Positions 1-8,500 of a stretch of 9,646 nt of DNA are shown here, piece after piece. The stretch's first letter is position 1. Each line of letters opens with the position of its first letter. Below the pieces are notes generated by a model. That model ran no database searches and was not told where the DNA came from. It was given only the letters and a program-made list of their open reading frames with translations. Position numbers and translations under genes: made by a program. The DNA is from Verrucomicrobiota bacterium (GTDB taxonomy: Bacteria > Verrucomicrobiota > Verrucomicrobiia > Verrucomicrobiales > DEV007): NCBI GenBank assembly GCA_027618625.1, contig JAQCER010000064.1:1-9646 (forward strand), in the 5' to 3' direction.

Positions 1-271
1 TTCGGGTCGGGGATTCAAATTGCCGGATTTGTCCGGTTTTCAGATTGCCGCTGGCACAGCTGGTCTCTTCGCTGAAAAATCCATCAACTGAGCTCTTTTC
101 CCTCCGATTTTTCAGCCGGTATCGTCGATGTGGGTGCGCGCGCTTTGAGTCCCCTGGGCCTATCCGATTCCTATCCGTTTTTTGGCTCGAATAGACACGC
201 AGCGAGTCGAACTGGATAGAAGCGCCTCAATTCTGATTCCATCGCAAGTCATTGATAATCTAGTAATTCAT

Positions 272-357
272 TGGTACCGACGGCGGGACTCGAACCCGCA
301 CGAGGTTGCCCTCAACGGATTTTAAGTCCGTTGCGTCTACCATTCCGCCACGTCGGC
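272..357 (-). tRNA. tRNA-Leu (anticodon UAA)
   Basis: Read on the minus strand, the sequence folds as a class II tRNA. The seven-base acceptor stem GCCGACG pairs with CGTCGGT, with a G:U at the first pair. The anticodon stem is ACGGA/TCCGT and encloses the loop CTTAAAA, which gives anticodon TAA (UAA, reads UUA/UUG leucine codons). A long variable arm, as expected for tRNA-Leu, lies between the anticodon and T arms, and the T arm carries the usual GGTTCGAGTCC. The A73 discriminator is followed by an encoded CCA (272-274). All parts are intact, so it is probably functional. I see no convincing promoter or terminator hairpin next to it. Confidence 0.96.
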
Positions 358-458
358 ATCTCATTGATTTCTACAGAGTTGCAGAAGCAGGATTTAAGGA
401 CACCTTGCAAATTACGCCGGATTGTACTTCAGTGCGGGAGGTAGCGCTTCCCCGCACC

Positions 459-593
459 ATGAAGACCTCCGGCAAGACTTCGACTACAACGCGCTTCAAG
501 CATCTCGACAGGCACCAATAAGGCCGCTATTATGCACGCCTTCGCATCGATTGCAAGCAGACTTGGCGCAGCCTGGGGACGAATCTCCGTGGT
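459..593 (+). pseudogene. Tyrosine-recombinase integrase, N-terminal remnant
   Basis: From the ATG at 459 the frame reads a basic, threonine-rich start, then TRFKHLDRHQ, a TAA stop at 519-521, and then GRYYARLRID and WRSLGTNL in the same frame before a TGA at 594. This pattern (a short F-x-H/N-L-x-R-H segment, then G-x-Y-Y/F-A-R and a W-x-S-L-x-T strand) is how the N-terminal region of site-specific integrases of environmental bacteria such as Verrucomicrobiota usually begins. That assignment is from memory of the family. No core-binding domain or catalytic R/H/Y residues follow before the phospholipase gene, so only a stub of about 45 codons survives. It lies about 100 bp from the tRNA-Leu gene, on its 5' side, whereas most tRNA-integrating elements use the 3' end. 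It may be the scar of a lost element. Confidence 0.55.
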
Positions 594-717
594 TGAGCTC
601 ATGGCGGGCGGAGCGTGGGCATCGAGGGGGTTCGATCGTCAGTCGCATTCCTGAACCATTGTCGAGGGATGCTCCGGTCAAATCCGCCATTCCCCCACTT
701 CTCGGCCAACCGATGGC

Positions 718-3197
718 TCAAGCCAGCAGCGGATCGCTCGTGCTTTCGCGACCGGTCTCGATGTGGCCGGAGAACCGTTGCGAAAAGTGGGGGAAGCCGG
801 GGACGGCGATGCGCACGTCGTACCATTGGTGGCTCCGGGACAAGTCGAGGACGTGGACGGATGACTTGCCGGGGACGAGGGAGAGGGTGGTCTCTCCCTC
901 GCCATAGCCGAGGTCGGTCAGGGTGGCCGTCACTTCCTGCGTGGAGTCGAGCGTCAGGACGGCGTGTCCGGTGGCGGCCCCATTTCCCATCTGCGGCTCC
1001 AGGCTGATGGAGAGCCCGGGGTCTCGCCGGCGTCGCCGCGGAGCACGCGATGGAAGCCGTTGGGGCCGAGGACACGGATATCGTAGATGCCGCCGGGGAA
1101 TTCGCTAAGGGCCCAGGCATCCTCAAGGCGGTCGCCGGGTTTGACGGAATAGGCGCGGGCCTTGGCTGCGCCGGGCGCATAGACGTGGAACGGAGCGCCC
1201 GCCGCGCGGTCGCCGAAGATCGCATTGCCGGAGGCGAAGGTCATGACGAGAGCGTTCCTCTCGCGGTTCAGCGTGCCGGCCGACGCGAGTTCGTAGGGCA
1301 GGGCACAAGCCGGTCGGGTGCCAGGCTCCTGGCGCGGCATCGACGGCAGGGCGCGCACGTCTTTCTGCGCTGCGGCGATCTCTTCGGCGGCCAGTGGCGT
1401 CGGGATCGCAGGCATGGGCTTGAACCCGGCCTGGTGGATCGACTGGAGGAACGGGTCGCGCTCGACTTTGTCCAGCGGACCGGCAATTTGCTCCGAGCTG
1501 CGGAACGCCGAGGTGAGATCGCCGCAGACCATGCGCCGCCAGGGCGTGATGTTCGGCTCCGCGACGGGCTTGCCGGTCTTCTTGGTAAGGAAGTTCTCGA
1601 GGAACTGCAGGATGGAGGTGTGGTCGAAGACCTCCGAGCAGACGTAGCCGCCGCGGCTCCAGGGCGAGGCGATCAGGAGCGGCACTCGGTAGCCGAGACC
1701 GATGGGCCCTGTGGCGGTGACGGCGTCGGGCCACCGGGCCTTCCAAACCTCCTCCTGCGGGGCGCGCACGTGCTCGAGTTCCAGGTCGATGCCGTCCGAG
1801 GCCTTGCCCGTGTCGGGATTGGCCGGATCCGGCGGCACGAACGACGGCATGTGGTCGAAGTAGCCGTCGTTCTCGTCGTAGCAGAGGATGAAGATCGTCT
1901 TCTTCCAGACCTCCGGGCGGCTGGTCAGGATGTCGATGACTTCCGAAATGTACCAGGCGCCGTACCAGGGCGAGTCGGGGTGATCGGAGAAGACGCGTGG
2001 CGCGACCATCCAGGACACCGCAGGCAGCTTGTCGCCGTTCACGTCCTCTCGGAACTGGTGGAAAAGATCCCCTTTGGGGACGCGCATCGTGCGCTCGGTG
2101 TCGCCGTCCTGGTAGCGGATTTCCTCCAGCTCCCGATAGTGGGGATCGTGTTCATTGGTGAGGAACGCCTTTCTGTGGATCGCCTTCTCGAAATCGCTCA
2201 ATCGCTCCCAGGCTTCGTCGGAGAAAGTCTCCATTTCCGCGATGAGCTTGTCCACTTGAGTGCGGATGGTGTCGATCTCGCTCCGCACGGCGTCGGTCAT
2301 CGGCTCCGGAGCGGAGGCGATCTTCTCGTTGAGGGCGATCTGGAGTTCCGCCGCGCGGCGCAGGACGAAGCCCCGCCGCGTGCGGCAGAAGCGCGACCGG
2401 TACTGCGTGCAGTATTCCAGTGGATTGTCGCCGAAGTTTGCCAGCCAGTCCGCGCCTTCGGTGGCGAGGCCGGTGTCGAGGTCGATCTCGTTTTGGTAGA
2501 CGCACCACGAAATGCCGAGTTCCTCCAGGCGCTCGGGAAACGTCTTCCAGGAGACGTGGGTGGACTGGTCCGCGTCGTCGTTGCGGACGCAGGCCGGGCA
2601 CTCCGGCTTCGGCTCCGCGCGAATGGTGCCGGACCAGAGGTGGAGCCGGTTCGGCGTGGTGCCGGTGAGGCTGGAGCAAAAATTCTGGTCGCAGAGCGTG
2701 AAGGCGTCGGCCAACGCGTAGTAGAAGGGAATGTCCTCGCGGTTGTGAAAGCCCATCGTGAGCGGCAGCTGGGCGTATTCCAAGTTGCCCGACTGCTTCC
2801 AGTCCAGCCATCGGTCGTGCAGACCGCCGTTGCGCGCGTAGGTCTGGTCGCCCCAGTTGTGCGGCAGGCAGCCGAGCCAGGTTGATTTGCTGCCCTTGAT
2901 GTCGAGGCGGAACGGCGGATACGTCTGGCCCGCCGCGTTCGTCTGCAGCCAGACCGGGTTCCCGCCCGGCAAAGTCACCGCGCGCGGGTCGTTGAACCCC
3001 CGCACGCCCCGAAGCGAGCCGTAGGCATGGTCGAACGACCGGTTCTCCTGCATGAGGATGACGACGTGCTCCGCATCGTAGAATGTAGTGCCCGCCTCCG
3101 GCTCGATGGAGAAGGCGCGCTGGACCGAAGCTGGCCACGCGCCAGTCGCCAGCGACAACGCTCCCACCTTCTTGAGAAAATCACGTCGGGAATCCAT
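718..3197 (-). CDS. Phosphocholine-specific phospholipase C, frameshifted near its C-terminus
   Basis: This exported enzyme should hydrolyse phosphatidylcholine or sphingomyelin to release phosphocholine. The ATG at 3197 is chosen because a twin-arginine-type signal follows at once (SRRDFLKK, residues 3-10, then a hydrophobic stretch to about 30). The frame stays open further upstream, but that part looks non-coding. The phosphoesterase domain shows MQENRSFDH (49-57), LPHNWGDQ (111-118), a TGTTPNRLHLWSGT-type block (178-191), YDENDGYFDHMP (440-451) and GYRVPLLIASPWSRGGYV (502-519). A helical, charged insertion spans about 280-345. The first of two C-terminal phospholipase domains covers about 635-720. 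Near base 1018 one base is missing: the read-through frame ends at 954-956 after some 20 aberrant residues (747 aa), whereas the second C-terminal domain (SHQWYDV, HIETGRESTSDP) continues in the neighbouring frame to the TGA at 718-720. Restored length is about 826 aa, normal for long family members. The loss is either a sequencing error in a CCC/GGGG run or a real truncation that leaves the catalytic part whole. Confidence 0.93.
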
Positions 3198-3243
3198 GCA
3201 GGAGATCCTGCCTGCTTTCACCCCGCCCCGCAAGCCCGGACTT

Positions 3244-3535
3244 GTGACAGAATGGAAACGGAAACCGAATTCAGACTTGCCTCGGCCCAGCGAGGACTTG
3301 TTTCTGGGAAGAAGTGGCTTTCGCGATTTCATGGCTTCGCCGGAAGGGATTCCTACGAACATCCTCAGCGAGCGGCTGGAGCGCCTGGTCCCCCTGCTAC
3401 TGGTGGAGATCGCAGAAGGTTCGGCCAGACTCCGCTTCATCACGAGGACGGGTCCTAGACGCTGCGCCAGTCGGAGCGGGCGCGCGATCCTCGATCGTGA
3501 CGCCACATGGATGGAATTGCTGGCGCCGGAATGAG
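3244..3535 (+). pseudogene. HxlR-family transcriptional regulator remnant
   Basis: One forward frame reads KRKPNSDL, then FLGRSGFRDFMASPEGIPTN followed by ILSERLERL. This matches the winged-helix core of HxlR-type regulators, where a basic segment and F-x-E/D-F-x-x-S-P-E-G-I-x-T-N-I-L-x-x-R-L-x-x-L are typical. The upstream helices, including the usual cysteine near the N-terminus and the W-x-L-L-I-L-R-D stretch, are absent, as if deleted in frame. Just after LERL the match moves to another frame, which reads RRRFGQTPLHHE, the expected wing strand. No intact tail follows. HxlR proteins normally have about 100-130 residues and sense redox or electrophile signals, but this copy should be inactive. 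It lies head to head with the phospholipase gene, less than 50 bp away, so it could once have controlled that gene; that is inference. Confidence 0.65.
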
Positions 3536-3600
3536 GCACGGTCTGGGCCGCCCGCGCAGTTGACGGTTTTCGCGTAGAGATTGATTGCGAGGAACGTCTC

Positions 3601-4172
3601 ATGGTCTTCATCACCGACAACACTGCCTGGGCCATTAAAGATAACGATGCTTTGCGCGCTCTGATTGCCAAGTGCTGCGCTGATCATCCGGAATGCTTTC
3701 CACCGGAACTAGAGAACGGATTCGGCTTCAAAGACTTCAGGTATTCCAAGAAGATGGATCTGCACATTCGCCGCATCGGCGGCGGTCTAGGCGACCGACC
3801 AGGAACGCTTCTTCCTACTGGTTCCCTGCGCCGTGATGCCTTACAAGGTGGCCCGCACCGAAGAGGTGGAGAAGGCACTCTTCTTGCGCAAGTTCAATGT
3901 TCCCTATTTTTTTTGGCTCTGGAGCACGCTTTTGGAAAGTGCGCTAACTTCTGCTGGCGTCGTGAGCGGCGCCTGGGCATCAACAGCAGCATAGCAGGCA
4001 GCTTGAACGGCAGAGTTGAGAGCGAATTGCAGACCGACGCTGAAACCGGCGAAGTGACCCTCCTCAGCCCCACTGTGCACTGCCTGAAGACCTTGCCTGC
4101 GACGAAAAGCACGCAAGATATCTCGGAGACAAGTGCTCTGTGGCGATGAGCGCTGGAGGCGGTTGTGGTTGA
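3601..4172 (+). pseudogene. Decayed insertion-sequence transposase, 5' portion in several frames
   Basis: The fragment begins at an ATG preceded by GAGGA. It reads NDALRALIAKCCADHPECFP and then KDFRYSKKMDLHIRRI in the first frame (to about 3795). It continues as VMPYKVARTEEVEKALFLRK followed by FNVPY in the second frame (about 3806-3905). After an eight-T run at 3907-3914 it returns to the first frame with LALEHAFGKC and RRLGINSSIAGS, then moves to the third frame with LACDEKHARYLGDKC (about 4086-4170), ending at a TGA. Joined, these pieces resemble the N-terminal half of a DDE-type transposase with a D-E-K-H motif, a protein type I recall from several environmental phyla. I cannot name the IS family with confidence. 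The C-terminal half is missing, and no terminal inverted repeats are visible around it. Confidence 0.55.
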
Positions 4173-4240
4173 TCTCTGGAGAAGGCCTTCTCGCCATCCC
4201 ACCTCCCTGAACCACCGTTCGACGTCGAGACGATGGAGCC

Positions 4241-4286
4241 CATTGGTAACCCAGTTCGAACTCCATTGGTAACCCAGTTCGAACTC
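4241..4286. repeat. Two perfect tandem copies of a 23-bp unit with a palindromic core
   Basis: The 23-base unit starting CATTGGTAACCCAGTTCGAA is present twice, back to back (4241-4263 and 4264-4286), without mismatch. Each copy contains the 10-bp perfect palindrome AGTTCGAACT (4253-4262 and 4276-4285). A degenerate echo, TTCGAATTCCAAG, follows at 4310-4322 and differs by one base from TTCGAACTCCAAG at 4278-4290. It lies just beyond the transposase remnant in non-coding DNA. It may be a local duplication, a dispersed intergenic repeat or a binding site; the sequence does not decide. Confidence 0.85.
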
Positions 4287-4836
4287 CAAGTGCCTCACGG
4301 TTGCCGGATTTCGAATTCCAAGATTGGCAACAAGCCGCTCAATCAGCGGAATCCGCCACATCTTGGCAGGCATAGGAACTCGCCCTCGACGCCACTGCCA
4401 TACTGCGGGAGCCGACAATAGGTCGCGAAGCCTCGCTGCAGAGCCTGAGTGAAACGAACGATAAACGCACCCTCGTCCTCGACTCCGACCCTCCGACACA
4501 AGAAGAATTCCCCGAATTGTTCTGCGATTGAGCCTGCCGAAATCGAGCAACGGCGCCACAGATTCTGCTCATCCGCTCGTATCCGCTCGTCCGCTCATCC
4601 GCGTTGAGATTGACAACACGGACCCGCACCTGTATTTTCATCAATCATGAGAAAACGTCCTATTTCTCCCGACCACCGCGAAAAATGCCGAGATTCTTGG
4701 CATTCTGGCTTGATCCACCATCCACCACAACAGATCCCGTACGGCACCCCTTCCTCTCCGGCTCCGCCGGCCTCATGAACCCACCCTCGGATTTCAAATT
4801 TCCTACCATTGATGCACTGGGTTTTTGAGATCGTGA
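4287..4836. other. Gene-free stretch within the decay zone
   Basis: No frame on either strand shows a recognisable protein, a plausible start with ribosome binding site, or a conserved motif. Short open frames exist on both strands, but they read as low-complexity, arginine- and serine-rich shadows. The only structure I see is the small tandem repeat at 4571-4590 and a weak six-base inverted repeat around 4684-4704 (AATGCC ... GGCATT). The stretch is probably residue from deleted or eroded genes. Confidence 0.5.
4571..4603. repeat. Short tandem repeat of ATCCGCTCGT type
   Basis: Two perfect copies of ATCCGCTCGT (4571-4590) are followed by shorter related pieces (CCGCTC, ATCCGCG) up to 4603, and the preceding bases CTGCTC continue the pattern. 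The unit is 8-10 bp and lies in non-coding DNA. It most likely arose by slippage, and I see no function. Confidence 0.7.
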
Positions 4837-4959
4837 ATAATCAACCGCCGCCTCGCGATTGAAGCCCTCTCGCTCAGTGATCTTGCGCCTCGCCATCGGC
4901 TGCGAATTGGCGATTGTTCGCCCGAAAGTGGAGCAGGCAATGCGTTTTCTTGCGGAAGC

Positions 4960-5169
4960 AGGGCTTACTCCGTCGTTATTGACTCCACAATGGCCGGTTT
5001 CTGGTTCATGAACGCGAATGCGCGGGAGCGCATCGCGGATTGCCTGAAGAGCGAGCCGGCAGGGCGCATCATCTCCGAAGAGGAGCTGAGGGAGCTGAGG
5101 GCGCATTTTCCCGATGGAAAGTTTGGCGAGCTGATCTTTTTGCTGCGGGAGGGGACGCTGCTCGTGTGC
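4960..5169 (+). pseudogene. C-terminal fragment of a nucleotide pyrophosphatase/phosphodiesterase-like protein
   Basis: The frame reads VVIDSTMAGFWF, then NARERIADCL, RIISEEELRELRAHFPDGKF and GELIFLLREGTLLVC. In alkaline-phosphatase-superfamily phosphodiesterases the same order occurs near the C-terminus: a D-S-T-M-A-R-F-W-F segment, a helix, then G-E-L-I-F-L and a G-T-L-I strand leading to a metal-binding G-M-H-G-Y motif. Here the sequence leaves this family just before the metal-binding segment, and all upstream catalytic parts are missing, so it cannot be an active enzyme. It continues without a stop into methyltransferase sequence. The ATG at 4990 falls inside the family motif, so it is not the ancestral start. 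No good ribosome binding site precedes it. Confidence 0.6.
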
Positions 5170-5532
5170 TTGGACTATCTGAAAAATGCTTCGGATGCGG
5201 TAATGGAGGTTGGCGGTGCCATCGGCTTCATCGGCCTGATCTGCCAGAAAAAAATCGGGATTCAGCGGTATGTGAGCATCGAAGCGAATCCCCGCACCAT
5301 CGAGATGCATCCGCAATGGCCTGCTGTGGCCAACAATTACCAGCTTTTCGCAGATCTTTTTCAGCGCGGATTTCGCGTGGCAGCACAGGAAGATGAGACG
5401 TTTGTGTTTCTCAAGGACGCCGCGCGCCGCGTTCCCAAATTGCTGAGCGGCGAGAATGTTCGTCTGCCAGAGCAAGGCGTCATTGAGCGAAGCCGCCCGG
5501 AGCAGGCTGCAGCGGCAGGAGGGCTGCGGTGA
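5170..5532 (+). pseudogene. FkbM-family methyltransferase remnant with internal deletion, fused to the upstream fragment
   Basis: Continuing the frame from 4990 (180 aa in all), residues 61-103 read LDYLKNASDAVMEVGGAIGF, IGLICQKKIG and YVSIEANPRT. This is the SAM-binding start of FkbM methyltransferases, with a glycine-rich loop and an acidic E-A-N-P strand end. Residues 104-142 then read IEMHPQW and LFQRGFRVAAQEDETFVFLK, which correspond to the family's C-terminal end. The roughly 100 residues that normally lie between, including the I-D-x-E-G-x-E region, are missing without loss of frame. FkbM enzymes are SAM-dependent O-methyltransferases, often found in natural-product clusters. This copy should be inactive. 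Its TGA (5530-5532) overlaps the GTG of the peptide synthetase, which points to an ancestral two-gene operon. A single intact but unusual protein is possible but unlikely. Confidence 0.65.
5517..5522 (+). promoter_or_regulatory. Shine-Dalgarno site setting the GTG start of the peptide synthetase
   Basis: A perfect AGGAGG lies six bases upstream of GTG 5529, inside the end of the upstream frame. With the GTGA stop/start overlap, this is the classic layout for translational coupling. It favours GTG 5529 over the next in-frame ATG at 5616, which lacks such a site. Confidence 0.8.
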
Positions 5533-8500
5533 TCGTGGAGGAGCCAGCGCAATATTCTCCGCGGGCCAAGCCGGTGGAAATCTGCCGGGAGAGCCTGGCC
5601 CGGCTGCATTACCGCATGCAGTTGGGGCGGTTTATTACCCGGTGGGAAGCCTCTGGCCCGCTGATTTCTGTCTTTTCTCATCTTTCTGCCTCGCCCGTTT
5701 GGAACCATGCTGCGTGGCTCGCAGAGCCGGATGAAGCCATGATTTCTGCGGCGGCACAGATCAAGCGCGGCCCTCGCGCCGCCGAGCGCTGCCCGGCCCT
5801 GTTTTTCTTCTCGGGCCCGAAGTACCATGCTTGGCTGTCGCAATTGGAGGACTTGGGCTACGCCTCCTTCGATTGCGAGTCCTGGATGTTATGGAAACCG
5901 TCCGCGCTGCCGGAAAGCCGGCTGCGCGTCGTTCGTGCGGCTCACGCGGAGCAGATGGCGGATTTCATCCAGATTTTCAATGCAGCCTATCAAATGCCGA
6001 ACGGGCGTTTCGGCGCCGCTCTGGAGGCGCAGTTGCGCGACCCGGTGGCCGGGCAGGGGGCGCATCACTGGATTGGGTATGTCGGGACGGAAGCGGTGTC
6101 AGTGGCGAGCTTGATGGAACTGGATGGGGCTGGCTGCATTTACAACGTGGGGACCTCTCCAGCGGCGCTCGGGAGAGGTTTTGCCACAGAATTGATGAGC
6201 GATGTCCTGCGGTTTGCTGAGGGGCGAGGACTAAGAAATGTTTTTTTGCAAGCGGAGAGCGGAGCCGGGGCCGAGCGGGTTTATCAACGGCTCGGCTTTC
6301 AAACGGTTTTCTCGCGGCGCGGAGTGCGTCTCAAGGAGTGGACAGCGAGGCGAAGCTTCACTCCCAAGACCGCAGGGTCAGAATCTGCCGCAGAAGCCGC
6401 CGACACCAGTTCAGAGCACGGAGAAGCGCGGCTGGGCCTGCGCCAGCCCGCGCCGGTTCTGTCATCGACTGGCCTCATCGAGAAGCTGGAGGAGGCGTCT
6501 TCGGAAACCGGGATTCACCCGCGCGTGTATTGCGCCGCAGCCTGCGCCAGTCTTCTGAGCCGTTATTCGTATGAGGAGCAAGTTTGCCTCGGCGTCAGGG
6601 TTCCGGACACTTCCGGGCATCTCTGTGCTCCCTTGCCGCTTTCTGTGAATGTGCCCATTGATGGCAGCGTCCGGTTGTGGCTGGACGAGGTGGCTGCGCA
6701 ATATCGCGCAGGGGTGACGCTGCAAGCCCTGCGGGACGGGGGGCACGAGCCTCAGCTTTCAGATGCTTCCTTTGATGGCATCGCCGCGTTTCCCGTTGCC
6801 GAAGGGCATTTCGAGAATGCAGGCGAAGCTTCCACCGCCATCGACGCGGTGTTCCATGCCAGCGGCGGCGCGGCCATTTCCATTCGCTCGCCGCAAGATC
6901 ATCCCGATGCCGCGCGCATCGGAGATCGGCTGGTGACGCTGCTCACGCAATTTTCCGGGAATGCCAGTCAGCTTCTGACGGAAACCACCGTGCTCTCGGA
7001 AGAGGAAGCCGAGATTGCGATTCAGGCATCGGCAAAACCGCTGCCGGCTGGAATCGAGGCGCGTCCTGTTCATCAGTCTTTTGAAGGCCGCGCCGCGAGC
7101 CATCCAGACGCTCCTGCGCTGGTTTGGCAGGCGCAGGAGGACGGCCCTCTGGAAACTTGGACTTATGCGGAACTAAACCATCGCGCTGGGGTGATTGCGC
7201 GACGGCTGGCGGATCTCGGCGTAATGCCTGGGGCTTTTGTGGCCGTTTGCTGCGAGCGTTCGCCCTTCATGATTGCGGCAGCGCTGGGGATATTCAAGGC
7301 GGGCGCAGTATGCGTGCCGTTGGACCCCGGCTATCCGGCCTCTCGCTTGAATTTCATCGCTCAGGACAGCGGGGCTTCTGTCTTCATTGCCGATAGCAGG
7401 GATTTTCGGGCTGGCAAGGCGGGTTCTGTCACTGTGGCCGCGCTGGAGGATATGGATTGGAACGCCGGCCAAGCGTCGAGAGTCGCGGTCGAGCCGTGCC
7501 TGGGAGCGTATGTGATTTACACCTCCGGCTCCACTGGAACGCCCAAGGGCGCGATGGTTTCTCACCGCACTTTCGCGCTGCACTGCGCGATCATGGCGGA
7601 GCGCTATGGCCTGTCGGAAAAAGACCGGGTTCTGCAGTTCGCGTCGCTCGGATTTGACACGGCATTCGAGCAAATATTCCCAACCCTCATCTCCGGCGCG
7701 AGCCTGTTCATCAAAGGCCGGCAAACATGGACTCCGCCGCAATTCAGCAAGATTCTGGAGACAGCGCGGCTCACGGTGGCGGATTTGCCCACCGCCTATC
7801 TGCACCAGCTCTGCCAGGAATGGCTGCAACATCCGCGGTTGAAAGCCCCGGCAGACCTGCGTCTGGCCATCGCCGGAGGTGAAGCCATGATGGCCGAAAC
7901 CGCCCGCCTCTGGCGCAGAACCCACTTGCAGGCCGTCCGGCTCCTGAACGCTTACGGCCCCACCGAGGCCACGATCACATCCAGCGTGCATGAAGTGGGG
8001 GGCAACTCCGAGATTCACGGGCAGCGTGTTCCCATCGGGCAGGCTCTGCCTGGCCGCTCGCTGCTGATTCTGGACCGGTTTCAACAGGTTGCTCCGGCGG
8101 GCGCGGCGGGAGAACTCTGGATAGGCGGCCCCTTGCTGGCAGAGGGCTATTTGAATCGCCCGGAGCTGAATGCGGCCAAATTCCTGCCCGACCCATTCAG
8201 CAAGGAGCCAGGCGCAAGACTGTACCGCACTGGCGATCTGGCCAGAATCCTTGCGCACGGTGATCTTGAATTCCTCGGGCGCACGGACGATCAGGTCAAA
8301 ATTCGAGGGTTTCGCATTGAACTGGGCGAAGTGGAGTCCGCCCTGCAGGAGCATCCGGCGATTCTGCAAGCTGCGGCCGGAGTGCAGGAATTTGCGCCGG
8401 GCGACAAGCGGCTGGTGGCATGGGCGGTGTGGCGGGACGAGAAGCGTCCCAGCGACAAGGAACTGGCGGAGTTTCTGAAAACCCGCGTGCCGGAGTATAT

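Noticed and set aside
1..271. Possible gene or attachment site downstream of the tRNA.
   Set aside because: No frame shows a recognisable protein, and no second copy of the tRNA 3' end is visible. Only a minor CCTATCCG direct repeat (158-178) was seen.
1050..2885. Long open frame (611 codons) on the plus strand opposite the phospholipase.
   Set aside because: It is antisense to a clear enzyme, rich in Arg, Val, Gly and Ala, without family motifs. It is a by-product of GC-rich codon use.
3198..3671. N-terminal extension of the phospholipase frame upstream of the ATG at 3197.
   Set aside because: The extension lacks family similarity, is Ser/Arg-rich, and would bury the Tat signal. It lies opposite the HxlR remnant.
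4571..4603. Short repeats considered as a CRISPR array.
   Set aside because: Units are only 8-10 bp and contiguous, with no spacers and no cas genes nearby.
4233..4644. Possible small proteins across the tandem-repeat region on either strand.
   Set aside because: Their translations consist of repeat-derived and Arg/Ser-rich sequence without recognisable features or start signals.
4660..5475. Minus-strand open frame of 271 codons.
   Set aside because: It is antisense to the phosphodiesterase and FkbM fragments; no motif or convincing ribosome binding site.
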